A stretch of 58,690 nucleotides of DNA from NCBI RefSeq assembly GCF_905479755.1, contig NZ_CAJQNT010000024.1, forward strand, positions 1 to 58,690, written 5' to 3'. Below, piece after piece: positions 25,914 to 35,308 of this stretch. The notes beneath the pieces are model-generated. The model was given only the letters and a program-made list of their open reading frames with translations. It was not told where the DNA came from and did not search any database. How positions within the stretch are numbered: the stretch's first letter is position 1; each line of letters starts with the position of its first letter. Source of the stretch: an uncultured Schumannella sp. (GTDB taxonomy: Bacteria > Actinomycetota > Actinomycetes > Actinomycetales > Microbacteriaceae). A program made the position numbers and the translations under genes.

Positions 25914-27325
25914 GTGATGCTCCATCTGGTTCCGTCGGGCGTGTCGTCGAGGGCGATCCCCGCGGCCGTCAATTCGTCGCGGATGCGATCCGCGGCGGCA
26001 AAGTCTTTGTTCGCGCGTGCGCTGGCGCGGTCGGCGATGAGACGCTCGACGAGCGCCCCCAGCACCGTGTGCGCCTCGCCGTCGTCGCCGGCCGCCCACT
26101 CGGGCGCGTGCGGGTTGATGCCGAGCACATCGAGCATCGCGACCACCTCTTCGCGGCGTTCCTCGGCGATCGCGAGCGTGCCCGCGTCGAGGGCGATGTT
26201 GCCGGCGCGCACGGTGTCGTGCAGCACGGCGAAGGCCTGGGGCGTGCCGAGGTCGTCGTCCATCGCCTCAGCGAAGGCGGCCGGAACGCGTCCGGGAACC
26301 CCGGCGCTCGCGGCGGGCAGACCCTCCACCGCGCGCACCACCCGCTCGAGGAAGCCCTCGATGCGCGCAAACGCGGTCTCCGCCTCGCGCAGCGCGCCCG
26401 GGTGATAGTCGATCGTCGAGCGATAGTGGGCGCTCGCCAGGTAGGCGCGCACCACGATCGGGCGGGCCATCGACACCAGTTCGGAGGCGTAGATCGAGTT
26501 GCCGAGCGACTTCGACATCTTCTGGCCCTCGATGTTGACGAGGCCGTTGTGCACCCAGTAACGCGCGAAGCCCTCGCCGGCCGCAGCGGACTGCGCGAGC
26601 TCGTTCTCGTGGTGCGGGAAGCGCAGATCGAGCCCGCCGCCGTGAATGTCGAAGGTGCCGCCAAGGTAGCGCTTGCTCATCGCCGAGCACTCGATGTGCC
26701 AGCCGGGGCGCCCGGCGCCCCACGGGGAATGCCAGGACGCAGATTCGGGCTCCTCGGGCTTGCTGCCCTTCCAGAGCGCGAAGTCGTGAGGGTCCCGCTT
26801 GGCGCGCGTCGGCGCATCCGCCGCATCCGACATGTCGTCGAGCTTCTGGTGGGTGAGCGAGCCGTAGTCGGGCCAGGTCTTCACGTCGAAGTAGACGTCG
26901 CCGCTGCCGTCGTCCGCGGGGTAGGCGTGGCCGCGCTCGATGAGTGCGGCGATCAGCTCCTGCATCTGCGAAATGCTCGCCGTCGCCCGCGGTTCGTACG
27001 TGGGCGGCAGGATGCCGAGGGCGCGGTAGGCGGCCGTGAACTCGAGCTCGATGCGATACGCGAGCGCCCACCACTCCTCGCGTCCACTCGCGTGGGCCAG
27101 GATCTTGTCGTCGATGTCGGTGACGTTGCGCACAAAGGTGACGTCGAAACCGCGCATGCCGAACCAGCGTCGCCACAGATCGTAGGCGAGCGCCGAGCGC
27201 ACGTGCCCGATGTGCGGCGAGGACTGCACCGTGGGACCGCAGACGTAGATGCCGACCTTGCCGGGCTCAAGCGGCTCGAATGGGCGCAGCGCGGCCGAGC
27301 GAGTGTCGTAGAGGCGGATCGTCAC
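25910..27325 (-). CDS. cysS: Cysteinyl-tRNA synthetase
   Basis: 471 residues. A Cys-Gly-Pro-Thr-Val zinc-binding start segment, the HIGH box as His-Ile-Gly-His, and KMSKS (Lys-Met-Ser-Lys-Ser-Leu-Gly-Asn) are intact, with the anticodon-binding DALR-like C-terminus. It charges tRNA-Cys. A GTG start with TAAACT (27332-27337, minus strand) six bases upstream and no ribosome-binding site points to a leaderless mRNA. Confidence 0.97.
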   Translation of the reverse strand: MTIRLYDTRSAALRPFEPLEPGKVGIYVCGPTVQSSPHIGHVRSALAYDLWRRWFGMRGFDVTFVRNVTDIDDKILAHASGREEWWALAYRIELEFTAAYRALGILPPTYEPRATASISQMQELIAALIERGHAYPADDGSGDVYFDVKTWPDYGSLTHQKLDDMSDAADAPTRAKRDPHDFALWKGSKPEEPESASWHSPWGAGRPGWHIECSAMSKRYLGGTFDIHGGGLDLRFPHHENELAQSAAAGEGFARYWVHNGLVNIEGQKMSKSLGNSIYASELVSMARPIVVRAYLASAHYRSTIDYHPGALREAETAFARIEGFLERVVRAVEGLPAASAGVPGRVPAAFAEAMDDDLGTPQAFAVLHDTVRAGNIALDAGTLAIAEERREEVVAMLDVLGINPHAPEWAAGDDGEAHTVLGALVERLIADRASARANKDFAAADRIRDELTAAGIALDDTPDGTRWSIT

Positions 27326-27354
27326 TTGGCGAGTTTAGCCGGGGTGGGGGCTCG

Positions 27355-28533
27355 TTACCCCAGAATCAGGGCGGTCGCGACGGCTTGCACGCCTTCGCCG
27401 CGCCCCGTGAAGCCCAAGCCGTCGCTCGTCGTCGCGGCGACGCTCACCGGCGCGCCCACCAGAGTCGACAGGTGTGCCTCCATGTCGAGCCGTCGCCCGG
27501 CGAGCCGCGGCCGCTGGGCGACCACCTGGACGGCAACGTTCTGGATGCGGTAGCCGGCGCCGCTCACCAGCGCGAGCGTCTCCGACAGAAACACCTCGCT
27601 GCGGGCGTCGGCGAAGCGCGGATCGGCGGTGCCGAAACGCGACCCGATGTCGCCGAGCCCCGCCGCCGAGAGCAGCGCGTCGCAGATGGCGTGGATGACC
27701 GCGTCACCGTCGCTGTGCCCGGCAAGCCCCGGCTCGTCCGGCCAGTAGAGCCCCCCGAGCCACAGCGGCGCCGACTCGTCGTAGGCGTGAACGTCGATTC
27801 CGATGCCGGTTCGCATGCGCTCCGTGCCTCCGACCAGGTGTTCGGCCCGCTCCAGATCGGCGGGCGTGGTGATCTTGAACCCGAGCGCGTCGCCGTCGAC
27901 CGCGACGACGGTGCCGCCCGCGGCCGCGAAAAGCGCCGCGTCGTCGGTGTGCTCGGTGCTGGCGGCGTCGTACGCGGCCTGCAGGGCGACGCGCGGGAAT
28001 CCCTGCGGCGTCTGCGCAGTGACCAGCTCGGCGCGGTCCACCGCCTGCACGATCTGTTCGGCATCCAGCGGGTGGTGCTGCGGCGCGGCGGCGACCCGCT
28101 TGAGCGTGTCGACCACGCGGAGCCCCGGAACGACGCCGACGCCCCGGTCGCGCACGGCGCGCGCGACACGATCGATGACCGCGCTCGGGGTGAGGGCTCG
28201 CGCGGCATCGTGCACGAGCGCGATGTCGACCGAGCCGGGCAACGCGGCGAGCCCCGCGGCGACCGACCCCTGCCGCGTGGCACCGCCGACCACGACCTGC
28301 GTCCCCGGGCCGGCGCGCTCGGCGATGCGCGTCGCCTCCTCGAGACGATCCGCGGGCACCACGATCACGATCTGGAACTCTTCGGCCGCCGCGAGCACGC
28401 CGTCGATCGCGCGCTCCAGCAGCGTGCGCGCGCCGAGCGTCACAAACGCCTTCGGCACCGGGTGACCGAGTCGAGTGCCGCTGCCGGCGGCGACGATGAC
28501 GACGCCGAACGGTGACGGCGCGCCAGAAGTCAT
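27355..28533 (-). CDS. ispDF: Bifunctional IspD-IspF of the MEP isoprenoid pathway
   Basis: 392 residues joining two enzymes. Residues 1-230 are IspD (CTP to methylerythritol phosphate cytidylyltransferase), with Ala-Ala-Gly-Ser-Gly-Thr-Arg-Leu-Gly at the start. Residues about 236-392 are IspF (MECDP synthase), with the zinc-binding Gly-Ile-Asp-Val-His and the Asp-Gly-Asp-Ala-Val-Ile-His segment. The linker is only a few residues. In M. tuberculosis these are two genes. TACGAT at 28541-28546 (minus strand) is seven bases before the ATG, a leaderless-type start. Confidence 0.95.
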   Translation of the reverse strand: MTSGAPSPFGVVIVAAGSGTRLGHPVPKAFVTLGARTLLERAIDGVLAAAEEFQIVIVVPADRLEEATRIAERAGPGTQVVVGGATRQGSVAAGLAALPGSVDIALVHDAARALTPSAVIDRVARAVRDRGVGVVPGLRVVDTLKRVAAAPQHHPLDAEQIVQAVDRAELVTAQTPQGFPRVALQAAYDAASTEHTDDAALFAAAGGTVVAVDGDALGFKITTPADLERAEHLVGGTERMRTGIGIDVHAYDESAPLWLGGLYWPDEPGLAGHSDGDAVIHAICDALLSAAGLGDIGSRFGTADPRFADARSEVFLSETLALVSGAGYRIQNVAVQVVAQRPRLAGRRLDMEAHLSTLVGAPVSVAATTSDGLGFTGRGEGVQAVATALILG

Positions 28534-28564
28534 GCTCCGAATCGTAGCCGGAGCAGGCGAAGCC

Positions 28565-29047
28565 TTAGGAAGCGAGGACCTCGTCGAGAACCGTGGAGGC
28601 CTTCTCTTCGTCGGTCTTCTCGGCGAGCGCCAGCTCGGAGATCAGAATCTGGCGAGCCTTCGCCAGCATCCGCTTCTCTCCCGCGGACAGGCCGCGGTCC
28701 TGGTCGCGACGCCACAGGTCGCGGACGACCTCGGAGACCTTGATGACGTCGCCCGAGGCGAGCTTCTCGAGGTTCGCCTTGTAGCGGCGGCTCCAGTTGG
28801 TGGGCTCTTCCGTGAACGGTGCGCGGAGCACCTCGAACACGCGGTCGAGGCCTTCCTTGCCGATGACGTCACGAACGCCGACCAGGTCGACGTTCTCCGC
28901 GGGCACCTCGATCGTCAAGTCACCCTGGGTGACATTCAGTTTGAGGTACAGCTTTTCCTCACCCCGAATGGTGCGCTTCTTTACTTCAATGATCTTTGCC
29001 GCCCCGTGATGGGGGTACACGACCGTCTCGCCGACCTCGAACAGCAT
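28565..29047 (-). CDS. carD: CarD RNA polymerase-binding transcription factor
   Basis: 160 residues: an N-terminal RNA polymerase-interacting domain (1-57, starting [10 protein letters not shown]) and a helical DNA-binding domain with the conserved Trp in Asn-Trp-Ser-Arg-Arg-Tyr. CarD stabilises open promoter complexes, mainly at rRNA genes. Full length. It faces lpqE divergently as in M. tuberculosis. Confidence 0.96.
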   Translation of the reverse strand: MLFEVGETVVYPHHGAAKIIEVKKRTIRGEEKLYLKLNVTQGDLTIEVPAENVDLVGVRDVIGKEGLDRVFEVLRAPFTEEPTNWSRRYKANLEKLASGDVIKVSEVVRDLWRRDQDRGLSAGEKRMLAKARQILISELALAEKTDEEKASTVLDEVLAS

Positions 29048-29098
29048 GGAGTTGTTCCTTCCCGCAGACCTCCCATTTTAGCACAGTCGGGGTACGAG

Positions 29099-29117
29099 TT
29101 AGGATTGCCTAAGCCAG
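29099..29117. promoter_or_regulatory. Possible DtxR/IdeR-type iron box
   Basis: The 19-mer starting TTAGGATTGCCTAAG matches the IdeR box consensus (TTAGGTTAGGCTAACCTAA) at about 13 of 19 positions, with TTAGG and CCTAA as half-sites. It lies between carD and lpqE. The match is partial, so binding is uncertain. Confidence 0.3.
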
Positions 29118-29178
29118 TGGTGCGCCTTGCCCCCGCTAGGCTGAGAGACGCTGTCTACTGACTGACTCGGAGGGTCTT

Positions 29179-29730
29179 GTGAACGCACGTGCCGCGATGT
29201 CCATTGTGCTGGCCGGCGTCACCGCCGCAGTTCTTGCGGGATGCGGTTTCGTCACCCCGATCGCGACGCAGTACCAGTACGACCCGAGCGACGGGGTGAG
29301 CGCCGAGGTCGGCGACGTCACCGTGCAGAACGCGCTCGTGCTGACCGAGGACGGCACCGACGGCAACCTGCTCCTCGTCGCGGTCAACCACGGCGACGAC
29401 AGCGTCGACCTGGGCGTGCAGTACGTCGTCGACGGCGAGAAGGTCAACCTCACCCTCGAACTTGAGGGCAAGTCGTCGACGAGCTTCGGCTTCGGCGACA
29501 GCGGCCAGCTCTTCCTCGAAGGCATCAACAGCCCCGCCGGCAGCCTCCTCGCGATCTACTTCCAGTACGGCAACGAGGTCGGCAGCCAGATCGACGTGCC
29601 CGTGCTGGACGGCTCGCTCGAGCAGTACGCGCCGTACCTGCCGACGCCGACGCCCACGCCCACCCCGACCGAGACTGCCACGGAGACCGACGACGTCGAG
29701 CCCGAGCCGACGGAGACCACCGCGCCGTAG
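29179..29730 (+). CDS. lpqE: LpqE-like lipoprotein
   Basis: 183 residues from a GTG with GGAGG upstream. A signal peptide ends in lipobox Leu-Ala-Gly-Cys, so mature Cys22. The rest is a beta-rich domain, followed by a Pro-Thr repeat tail. It sits divergent to carD, the same place as lpqE (Rv3584). Exposed on the outer face of the membrane. Function is not established. Confidence 0.75.
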   Translation: MNARAAMSIVLAGVTAAVLAGCGFVTPIATQYQYDPSDGVSAEVGDVTVQNALVLTEDGTDGNLLLVAVNHGDDSVDLGVQYVVDGEKVNLTLELEGKSSTSFGFGDSGQLFLEGINSPAGSLLAIYFQYGNEVGSQIDVPVLDGSLEQYAPYLPTPTPTPTPTETATETDDVEPEPTETTAP

Positions 29731-29763
29731 TCCGGCGGGCACCGGCCGAGCGGCCGCGGCGCC

Positions 29764-30444
29764 CTATGACTCGAAGCGGTAGCCGAGTCCGCGCACCGTC
29801 ACCAGCAGCGTCGGCTGCGCCGGGTCGGGTTCGATCTTGGCCCGCACACGCTTGATGTGCACATCGAGCGTCTTAGTGTCGCCGAAGTAGTCCGCACCCC
29901 ACACCCGATCGATCAGCTGACCGCGCGTGAGCACGCGCCCGGCGTTGCGCAGCAACAGCTCCAGCAGTTCGAACTCCTTAAGCGGCATCGAGATCTCGGC
30001 GCCGTTCACCGCGACCGAGTGCCGCTCGACGTCCATGCGAACCGGCCCCGCCTCGAGGATGCCCTCCTGCTCCTCCTCGACATCGGCGCGGCGACGCAGC
30101 ACGGCGCGGATGCGGGCCAGCAGTTCGCGGGAGGAGTACGGCTTGGTGACGTAGTCATCCGCTCCCAGTTCCAGCCCGACGACGATATCGACCTCGCTGT
30201 CTTTCGCCGTGAGCATGATGATCGGGACCGTCGAGCGCGTGCGCAGCTCGCGGCAGACCTCGGTGCCGGGGAGGCCCGGGAGCATGAGGTCGAGCAGTAC
30301 CAGGTCGGCGCCCTGACGCTCGAAGGCGACAAGCGCCGACGGACCGTCGGCGGCGACCTCGATCTCGTAGCCCTCCCGTTCGAGCAGAAATGCGAGCGGC
30401 TCGCTGAGCGAGGGCTCATCCTCGACGATCAGGATGCGGGTCAT
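29764..30444 (-). CDS. regX3: RegX3-type response regulator (phosphate)
   Basis: 226 residues. The receiver (1-118) has the acidic pair Glu-Asp-Glu, phosphoacceptor Asp in Leu-Leu-Asp-Leu-Met-Leu-Pro and Lys in Val-Thr-Lys-Pro-Tyr; the winged helix is at about 130-224. AAGGAG precedes the ATG. It lies 13 nt after senX3. With phoU, gpmA and pst in the same region, it is very probably the phosphate-starvation regulator of this organism. Confidence 0.92.
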   Translation of the reverse strand: MTRILIVEDEPSLSEPLAFLLEREGYEIEVAADGPSALVAFERQGADLVLLDLMLPGLPGTEVCRELRTRSTVPIIMLTAKDSEVDIVVGLELGADDYVTKPYSSRELLARIRAVLRRRADVEEEQEGILEAGPVRMDVERHSVAVNGAEISMPLKEFELLELLLRNAGRVLTRGQLIDRVWGADYFGDTKTLDVHIKRVRAKIEPDPAQPTLLVTVRGLGYRFES

Positions 30445-30457
30445 GGGCGGTGCTCCT

Positions 30458-31597
30458 TCAACTGGCGATTCGATCGGCGGCGGACTCGGGAAGTCGAATC
30501 GTGAAGGTCGACCCGTTGCCGGTCTGCGACCAGACTCGGACGTCGCCGCCGTGGTTCTTGACGATGTGCTTGACGATGCTGAGGCCGAGGCCCGTCCCGC
30601 CGGTCTGCCGACTGCGGGCGCTGTCGAGCCGGAAGAAGCGCTCGAACACCCGGTCGCGCTCCGACTCGGGGATCCCGATGCCCTGATCGGTCACCGCGAT
30701 CTCGACGACGCCGTCCGCTCGTGAGACGCCCACGCCGACGCGCGACCCGTCGGGCGAGTACTGGATCGCGTTGACGACAAGGTTGTGGACGGCGGTGGCG
30801 AGCATGTTCTCGTCGCCGAAGACCTGGGCGCCGGCGTCACCGCCGGAGACCAGCGAGATGCGGTGCGCCGCCGCGGCGACCCGATTGCGGTCGACCGCCT
30901 GCGCGATGACCGAGTCGATGTCGACATTGTCGGCATCGTGCAGCGCGTCGTCGGCCTGCAGCCGGCTCAGCTCGATGATCTCCTGCGTGAGCCGGGCCAG
31001 CCGCTCGGCCTCGACGGTTAGTCGCTGGGCGAACCGGCGCACCTCGTCCGGGTTGTCGGAGCTCGCCTCGATCGCCTCGGCGAGCAGGGTGACGGCCCCG
31101 ATGGGGGTCTTCAGCTCGTGGCTCACGTTGGCGACAAAGTCGCGGCGCACCTCGTCGAGTCGGTACGCCTCGGTGCGGTCCTCGGCCAGCAGTAGCACGT
31201 AGCGGGTGCCGAGTCGCGCCACGCGGACCATGATGTGCAGGTTCGCGTCGCCGAAGGGCCCGCGCGACAGGTGCAGTTCGCGACTGATGGTCTGACCGGT
31301 GCGCCGCACCTCGTCGGCGAGCTCGAGCAGTTCGGGGTGCACGAGGGCCTGATTCCAAACCAGCCCGAACGAGAGGGCCCCCATGGAGGCCTTGACGACG
31401 TTGTGCGAGGCGTCGAGCACGACGCCGACCGACTCGAGCGCGTCGATGACCTCTTCGACGCCGTCGGGCACGGTCGGTGAGACCACCGCGACCGCGCGCT
31501 GGCCGCGCCGGTGCGCGAGAACGGCGATCGCAGTGATGCCGATCCCGACGATGAGTCCGAAGAACACAGCGAGGAGCACGAGCCAGCCTTGAGGCAT
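30458..31597 (-). CDS. senX3: SenX3-type phosphate sensor kinase
   Basis: 379 residues: one membrane segment (6-28), a PAS-like region (about 45-140), the His in Val-Ser-His-Glu-Leu-Lys-Thr-Pro, and an ATPase domain with Asn-Ala-Ile-Gln-Tyr, Asp-Gln-Gly-Ile-Gly-Ile and Gly-Thr-Gly-Leu-Gly-Leu. TAATCT (31604-31609, minus strand) lies six bases before the ATG and there is no ribosome-binding site, so the mRNA is probably leaderless. Confidence 0.93.
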   Translation of the reverse strand: MPQGWLVLLAVFFGLIVGIGITAIAVLAHRRGQRAVAVVSPTVPDGVEEVIDALESVGVVLDASHNVVKASMGALSFGLVWNQALVHPELLELADEVRRTGQTISRELHLSRGPFGDANLHIMVRVARLGTRYVLLLAEDRTEAYRLDEVRRDFVANVSHELKTPIGAVTLLAEAIEASSDNPDEVRRFAQRLTVEAERLARLTQEIIELSRLQADDALHDADNVDIDSVIAQAVDRNRVAAAAHRISLVSGGDAGAQVFGDENMLATAVHNLVVNAIQYSPDGSRVGVGVSRADGVVEIAVTDQGIGIPESERDRVFERFFRLDSARSRQTGGTGLGLSIVKHIVKNHGGDVRVWSQTGNGSTFTIRLPESAADRIAS

Positions 31598-31669
31598 GGG
31601 TCTAGATTAGGGGGACAAATGCACGCGCTCGACGCCGGTTTCCCGCCGGAGGCCGCGTCGGGCCGCAGA

Positions 31670-31702
31670 ATTCACTCCGCTGACACCGATCGTTCACCTC
31701 GA
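31670..31702 (+). promoter_or_regulatory. PHO-box-like repeats before phoU
   Basis: Three 11-nt units in phase, ATTCACTCCGC, TGACACCGATC and GTTCACCTCGA, resemble the direct-repeat PHO boxes bound by RegX3/PhoP-type regulators. The third is the best match. They lie between the divergent senX3 and phoU genes. Confidence 0.5.
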
Positions 31703-31773
31703 CTCGGAAGGCTGACGGAGATCGGCGTGGCTCATGTTGCCCGAGACGATGCAAGACGCGAGAGGATCCGAAA

Positions 31774-32427
31774 ATGCGCGAGGTGTTCCAGCAAGAGCTG
31801 CGAGAGGTGCAAGACCGACTCGTGGAGATCTCCTCGCTCGTGGCCGAGTCGATTGAGAACGCGACGAAGGCGTTCGGCGAATCGAACGTGGCCCTCGCCG
31901 AGAGCGTCATCGAACAGGACAGCCGCATCGACGCCGCAGCGCTCGCCCTCGATGAGCTGGCGATCCAGATCCTCGCCCGCCAGCAGCCGGTCGCCCGCGA
32001 TCTGCGCATCGTGGTCACGGCGTTGCGCGTGAGCGCGTCGCTCGAGCGCATGGGCGACATGTCGACGCACATCGCCCAGCTCGCCCGCTACCGCTTCCCC
32101 GAGAAGGTCGTGCCGAAGGGCCTGCGCAAGACCTTCGAGGAGATGGGCGCGCTGGACTGCGAGATCGCGCACAAGCTCACCGAACTGCTGCGCACCGAAG
32201 ACGTCAAGCTCGCCGAGGAGATCCGAGACGAGGACGACAAGATCGACGCGCTGCACCTCAGCGTGTTCGACAAGGTGCTCGGCGAGACCTGGAAGGGCGG
32301 CGCGGAGGACACGGTGGATGCCACACTCGCCTCGCGCTACCACGAACGCTTCGCCGACCACGCCGTCTCCATCTCGAAGAAGATGCAGTACCTGGCGACC
32401 GGCGACTGGGCTCCCCAGGACGACTGA
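31774..32427 (+). CDS. phoU: PhoU phosphate-signalling regulator
   Basis: 217 residues, two PhoU three-helix-bundle repeats (about 10-95 and 115-205), with the conserved acidic metal-binding segments (Asp-Leu-Arg and Gly-Asp-Met-Ser types). It links the Pst transporter to the SenX3 kinase and holds it inactive when phosphate is sufficient. Followed by a perfect terminator. Confidence 0.95.
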   Translation: MREVFQQELREVQDRLVEISSLVAESIENATKAFGESNVALAESVIEQDSRIDAAALALDELAIQILARQQPVARDLRIVVTALRVSASLERMGDMSTHIAQLARYRFPEKVVPKGLRKTFEEMGALDCEIAHKLTELLRTEDVKLAEEIRDEDDKIDALHLSVFDKVLGETWKGGAEDTVDATLASRYHERFADHAVSISKKMQYLATGDWAPQDD

Positions 32428-32438
32428 GCCGCAACCTC

Positions 32439-32484
32439 AACGACGAAGCGCGTCACCCCCGCGGGGATGACGCGCTTCGTCGTT
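32439..32484. terminator. Terminator between phoU and gpmA
   Basis: A perfect 17-bp stem (32439-32455 with 32468-32484), extended inward by C/G pairs. It can end both the phoU transcript and the convergent gpmA transcript. Confidence 0.85.
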
Positions 32485-32522
32485 GCGGGGCGCTGCGCCC
32501 GCTCCTGCGCGCAAAGTCCGCG

Positions 32523-32591
32523 CGCAAAGTCGGAGAATCCCGGCGCTCGTCCACGAAAGGTGGACGAGCGCGCCGGATCTCCGAGTTTGCG
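32523..32591. repeat. 69-bp palindromic intergenic repeat, copy 2
   Basis: Inverted orientation relative to copy 1 at 10603. The 12-bp ends match with one change, and an 11-bp inner stem (CGCTCGTCCAC at 544-554 with 560-570) is perfect. Located just after the phoU terminator and before the gpmA end. Confidence 0.75.
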
Positions 32592-32612
32592 CGAGCTTGA
32601 GGCGCGTGCGCC

Positions 32613-33356
32613 TTACTTTTTGCCCTGGCTGGCGACCGCGGCGGCCCCGGCGGCGGCGGCCTCGGGGTCGAGGTAGCGGCCCGGCGCGAGCGGACGGAAG
32701 TCGTCGTCGAGCTCGTAAACCAGCGGAATGCCGGTCGGGATGTTGAGCTCGGAGATCTCGTCATCCGCGATGTCCTCGAGGTGCTTCACGAGCGCGCGCA
32801 GCGAGTTGCCGTGCGCGGTCACCAGCACCGTCTCGCCGGCGGCGAGGCTGGGGATGATGTCGGACTCCCAGTACGGCAGCATCCGCTCGATCACGATCTT
32901 CAGGCTCTCGGTGCGCGGCACCTCGCCGTCGATGTTCGCATAGCGCTCGTCGTGCACCTGGCTGTACTCGGCGTCGTCGTCGAGCGGCGGCGGCGGGGTG
33001 TCGAAGCTGCGACGCCAGGTCATGAACTGCTCCTGGCCGTACTTCTCCAGCGTCTCGGCCTTGTCGAGGCCCTGCAGCGAGCCATAGTGGCGCTCGTTGA
33101 GGCGCCAGGAGCGCTTGACGGGAATCCAGAGGCGGTCGGCGACCTCGAGCGCGAGGTTCGCGGTCTGGATCGCGCGCGTCAGGAGGCTCGTGTAAAGGAC
33201 GGTCGGGGCGAAGCCGGACTCGGCGAGCAGCTCGCCGGCGCGCTTCGCCTCGGTGACGCCCTGGTCGCTCAGGCGGACGTCCACCCACCCGGTGAACAGG
33301 TTCTTTTGGTTCCAGTCGGAATTGCCGTGACGAAGAAGGATGAGCGTGGTGGTCAT
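32613..33356 (-). CDS. gpmA: Phosphoglycerate mutase, 2,3-bisphosphoglycerate-dependent
   Basis: 247 residues. The start carries Leu-Arg-His-Gly-Asn-Ser-Asp-Trp-Asn with the phosphohistidine, then Arg-His-Tyr-Gly motifs and the second catalytic His in Thr-Ala-His-Gly-Asn-Ser-Leu. It interconverts 3- and 2-phosphoglycerate in glycolysis. TAGGCT (33363-33368, minus strand) is six bases before the ATG, a leaderless start, back-to-back with the methyltransferase start. The phoU-gpm-senX3 neighbourhood is conserved in Actinobacteria. Confidence 0.95.
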   Translation of the reverse strand: MTTTLILLRHGNSDWNQKNLFTGWVDVRLSDQGVTEAKRAGELLAESGFAPTVLYTSLLTRAIQTANLALEVADRLWIPVKRSWRLNERHYGSLQGLDKAETLEKYGQEQFMTWRRSFDTPPPPLDDDAEYSQVHDERYANIDGEVPRTESLKIVIERMLPYWESDIIPSLAAGETVLVTAHGNSLRALVKHLEDIADDEISELNIPTGIPLVYELDDDFRPLAPGRYLDPEAAAAGAAAVASQGKK

Positions 33357-33387
33357 GCCTGAAGCCTACCGAGACAAGAATGGATGC

Positions 33388-34173
33388 ATGCCAAGATCCT
33401 CGTCTCCGCAGGGGCGCGTCACCCGCGGAACGACCGGGGTGAATCGCCTGCGGCGCGTGGATCGCTGGGTCGCGCAGCTTCCCGCGTTCCGCACCGCACA
33501 GACCCCGCTCGTCGTCGATCTGGGCTATGGCGCCTCGGCTCGCACCACCCTCGAGCTGCACGAACGACTCACACGGGTCAACCCTCGCGTCGAGGTCGTC
33601 GGCATCGAGATCGACCCCGAGCGGGTGCGCCTGGCGAGCGCCGAGGCTCGCCCCGGGGTGAGCTTTCGTCTCGGCGGATTCGAGACCCCGCTCGACGGGC
33701 GACGGGCGACCGTCATCCGAGCCTTGAATGTGCTGCGCCAGTACGACGAGTCGGAGGTGGAGGCGGCCTGGGCGACCATGCGCGCCCGGCTCGCCCCCGG
33801 GGGCGCGCTCGTGGAGGGCACCTGCAGCGAGCTCGGCCGGGTCGCCAGCTGGGTGACCCTCGACGCGGAAGGCCCCGTCACGTTCACGATCTCGTTGCGG
33901 CTTTCCGAGCTCGAGGCGCCGTCGATCGTGGCCGAGCGCCTGCCCAAGGTGCTCATCCACCGCAACGTGCCGGGCGAACGCATCCACGAGCTGCTGACGA
34001 CGCTCGACCGGCTGTGGGCGACGCACGCGCCGCTCGGCGTCTACGGGCCCACCCAACGGTTCATCGCCGTGGCCGAGTCGCTGCGCGGCGAGGGCTGGCC
34101 GGTGCTCGGCGCGCGGTCGCGATGGAAGCTCGGCGAACTCACGGTGCCGTGGAGCGCCGTCGCCCCCGCCTGA
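33388..34173 (+). CDS. Class I SAM-dependent methyltransferase
   Basis: 261 residues from the ATG at 33388, chosen because AAGAAT lies six bases upstream (leaderless pattern). Motif I is Val-Val-Asp-Leu-Gly-Tyr-Gly-Ala and the Gly-Ile-Glu-Ile-Asp motif follows at about 70. A Rossmann methyltransferase; substrate unknown. It is divergent from gpmA and ends one base before the convergent FUSC-family gene. Confidence 0.8.
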   Translation: MPRSSSPQGRVTRGTTGVNRLRRVDRWVAQLPAFRTAQTPLVVDLGYGASARTTLELHERLTRVNPRVEVVGIEIDPERVRLASAEARPGVSFRLGGFETPLDGRRATVIRALNVLRQYDESEVEAAWATMRARLAPGGALVEGTCSELGRVASWVTLDAEGPVTFTISLRLSELEAPSIVAERLPKVLIHRNVPGERIHELLTTLDRLWATHAPLGVYGPTQRFIAVAESLRGEGWPVLGARSRWKLGELTVPWSAVAPA

Positions 34174-34174
34174 G

Positions 34175-35308
34175 TCAGGAAACCGGCGGCAGGAGCTTTC
34201 GCGCCTCGTCGATCGGCATGCCCGCCCCGACCAGCAGGTCGACCACGAGCGGGCGAAGCAGCAGCAGCACGGTCGCGTCGGTGACGACGAGCGCGCCGGG
34301 CAGGCTGACCGCCGGGTCGAGTCGCGCCGCGAGGGTCGAGAGCACCCCGCGCGCCGACTCGGCGATCTCCAGCTCGACGACCGTGCGCGCGTCGAGCGCG
34401 GTCGCGAGCAGGCGCATCGCCCCCGCCACATCCGCCACCAGGCCCGCGAGTGCCGGACGGGGAACGCCATCGCGCACCAGAAACTCGATGCGCCGCGCCA
34501 CGAGCCGCAAATGCCTGCTCGCGAGATCCGCGGTCGCCTGCAGACGCTGTTGGCGGCGCACCATAACCAGATGCCGCCGCAGGAATGGCGACAGCCGCGT
34601 CACCGACACCGCGGTGTCGGCGGAGGCGGCCCACTCATCCAGGAGCGGCTGGGTGCGACGCAGTCGCGCGAGCGCCAGCTCTCCGGCGGCCGGGTCGGCG
34701 TCGGCGAGGGCGTCGTGAAGGGAACCGAGCGCCTCATCGAAGACCGAGAACACCCGGCGTCCGTCGCGCGCCGCCTGGCGGCGCGGGTCGCGCGGAATCA
34801 ACGCCGTCACGAGCAGCGCCACGATGCCGCCGACCAGACCGTCGAGGGTGCGGCCGAAGGGGCTGCCGTCGATCTGCGGCAAGAGCACGACCAGGGCGGC
34901 CGGAATCGCCGTCGCAAGGGCGAAGGCGGGGTTCGGCGACACGGCGCGCGCCACCACGAAGGTGACGAGCATCGCCACGAGCAGCTGCCACAGGCCCGCC
35001 CCGAGCAGCACCATGAACGCGTTGGCGAGGGCGATCCCCAACAGGATCGCAACGACGCTGCCGGCGACGCGGCGTGGTCGGGCATCGCGCGAGAACCCCA
35101 GCGAGGTGACGACGACCGTCACCGCGAGCACCGGCAACTGGTGGCCGAGCCCCCAGTGCGCGATCGAATACGACGCGGCGATGCCCGCCAGGATCTGCAG
35201 GATCGCCGGCAGCGACTCCCACACCCGGCGCACGGCCACGCGGGCGTCGATGCGGCGACGAACGCGGCGTTCGAAGGTGCGGAGGTTGTCGAGGGCGTCC
35301 ACGGTCAC
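34175..35308 (-). CDS. FUSC-family membrane protein
   Basis: 377 residues from a GTG that overlaps the ygfZ stop. Five to six membrane segments lie in residues 30-170 with a conserved Pro-Asn-Pro-Ala-Phe-Ala and Ile-Asp-Gly-Ser-Pro-Phe-Gly-Arg-Thr-Leu-Asp segment, then a long cytoplasmic helical part. Related FUSC/aromatic-acid-exporter proteins export organic anions; the substrate here is unknown. Confidence 0.8.
   Translation of the reverse strand: MTVDALDNLRTFERRVRRRIDARVAVRRVWESLPAILQILAGIAASYSIAHWGLGHQLPVLAVTVVVTSLGFSRDARPRRVAGSVVAILLGIALANAFMVLLGAGLWQLLVAMLVTFVVARAVSPNPAFALATAIPAALVVLLPQIDGSPFGRTLDGLVGGIVALLVTALIPRDPRRQAARDGRRVFSVFDEALGSLHDALADADPAAGELALARLRRTQPLLDEWAASADTAVSVTRLSPFLRRHLVMVRRQQRLQATADLASRHLRLVARRIEFLVRDGVPRPALAGLVADVAGAMRLLATALDARTVVELEIAESARGVLSTLAARLDPAVSLPGALVVTDATVLLLLRPLVVDLLVGAGMPIDEARKLLPPVS

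Noticed and set aside
29640-29730. Pro-Thr repeats at the ends of the lpqE-like and DsbA-like genes as a DNA repeat element
   Set aside because: The codons vary and both encode ordinary extracellular linker tails; no shared DNA element is needed.
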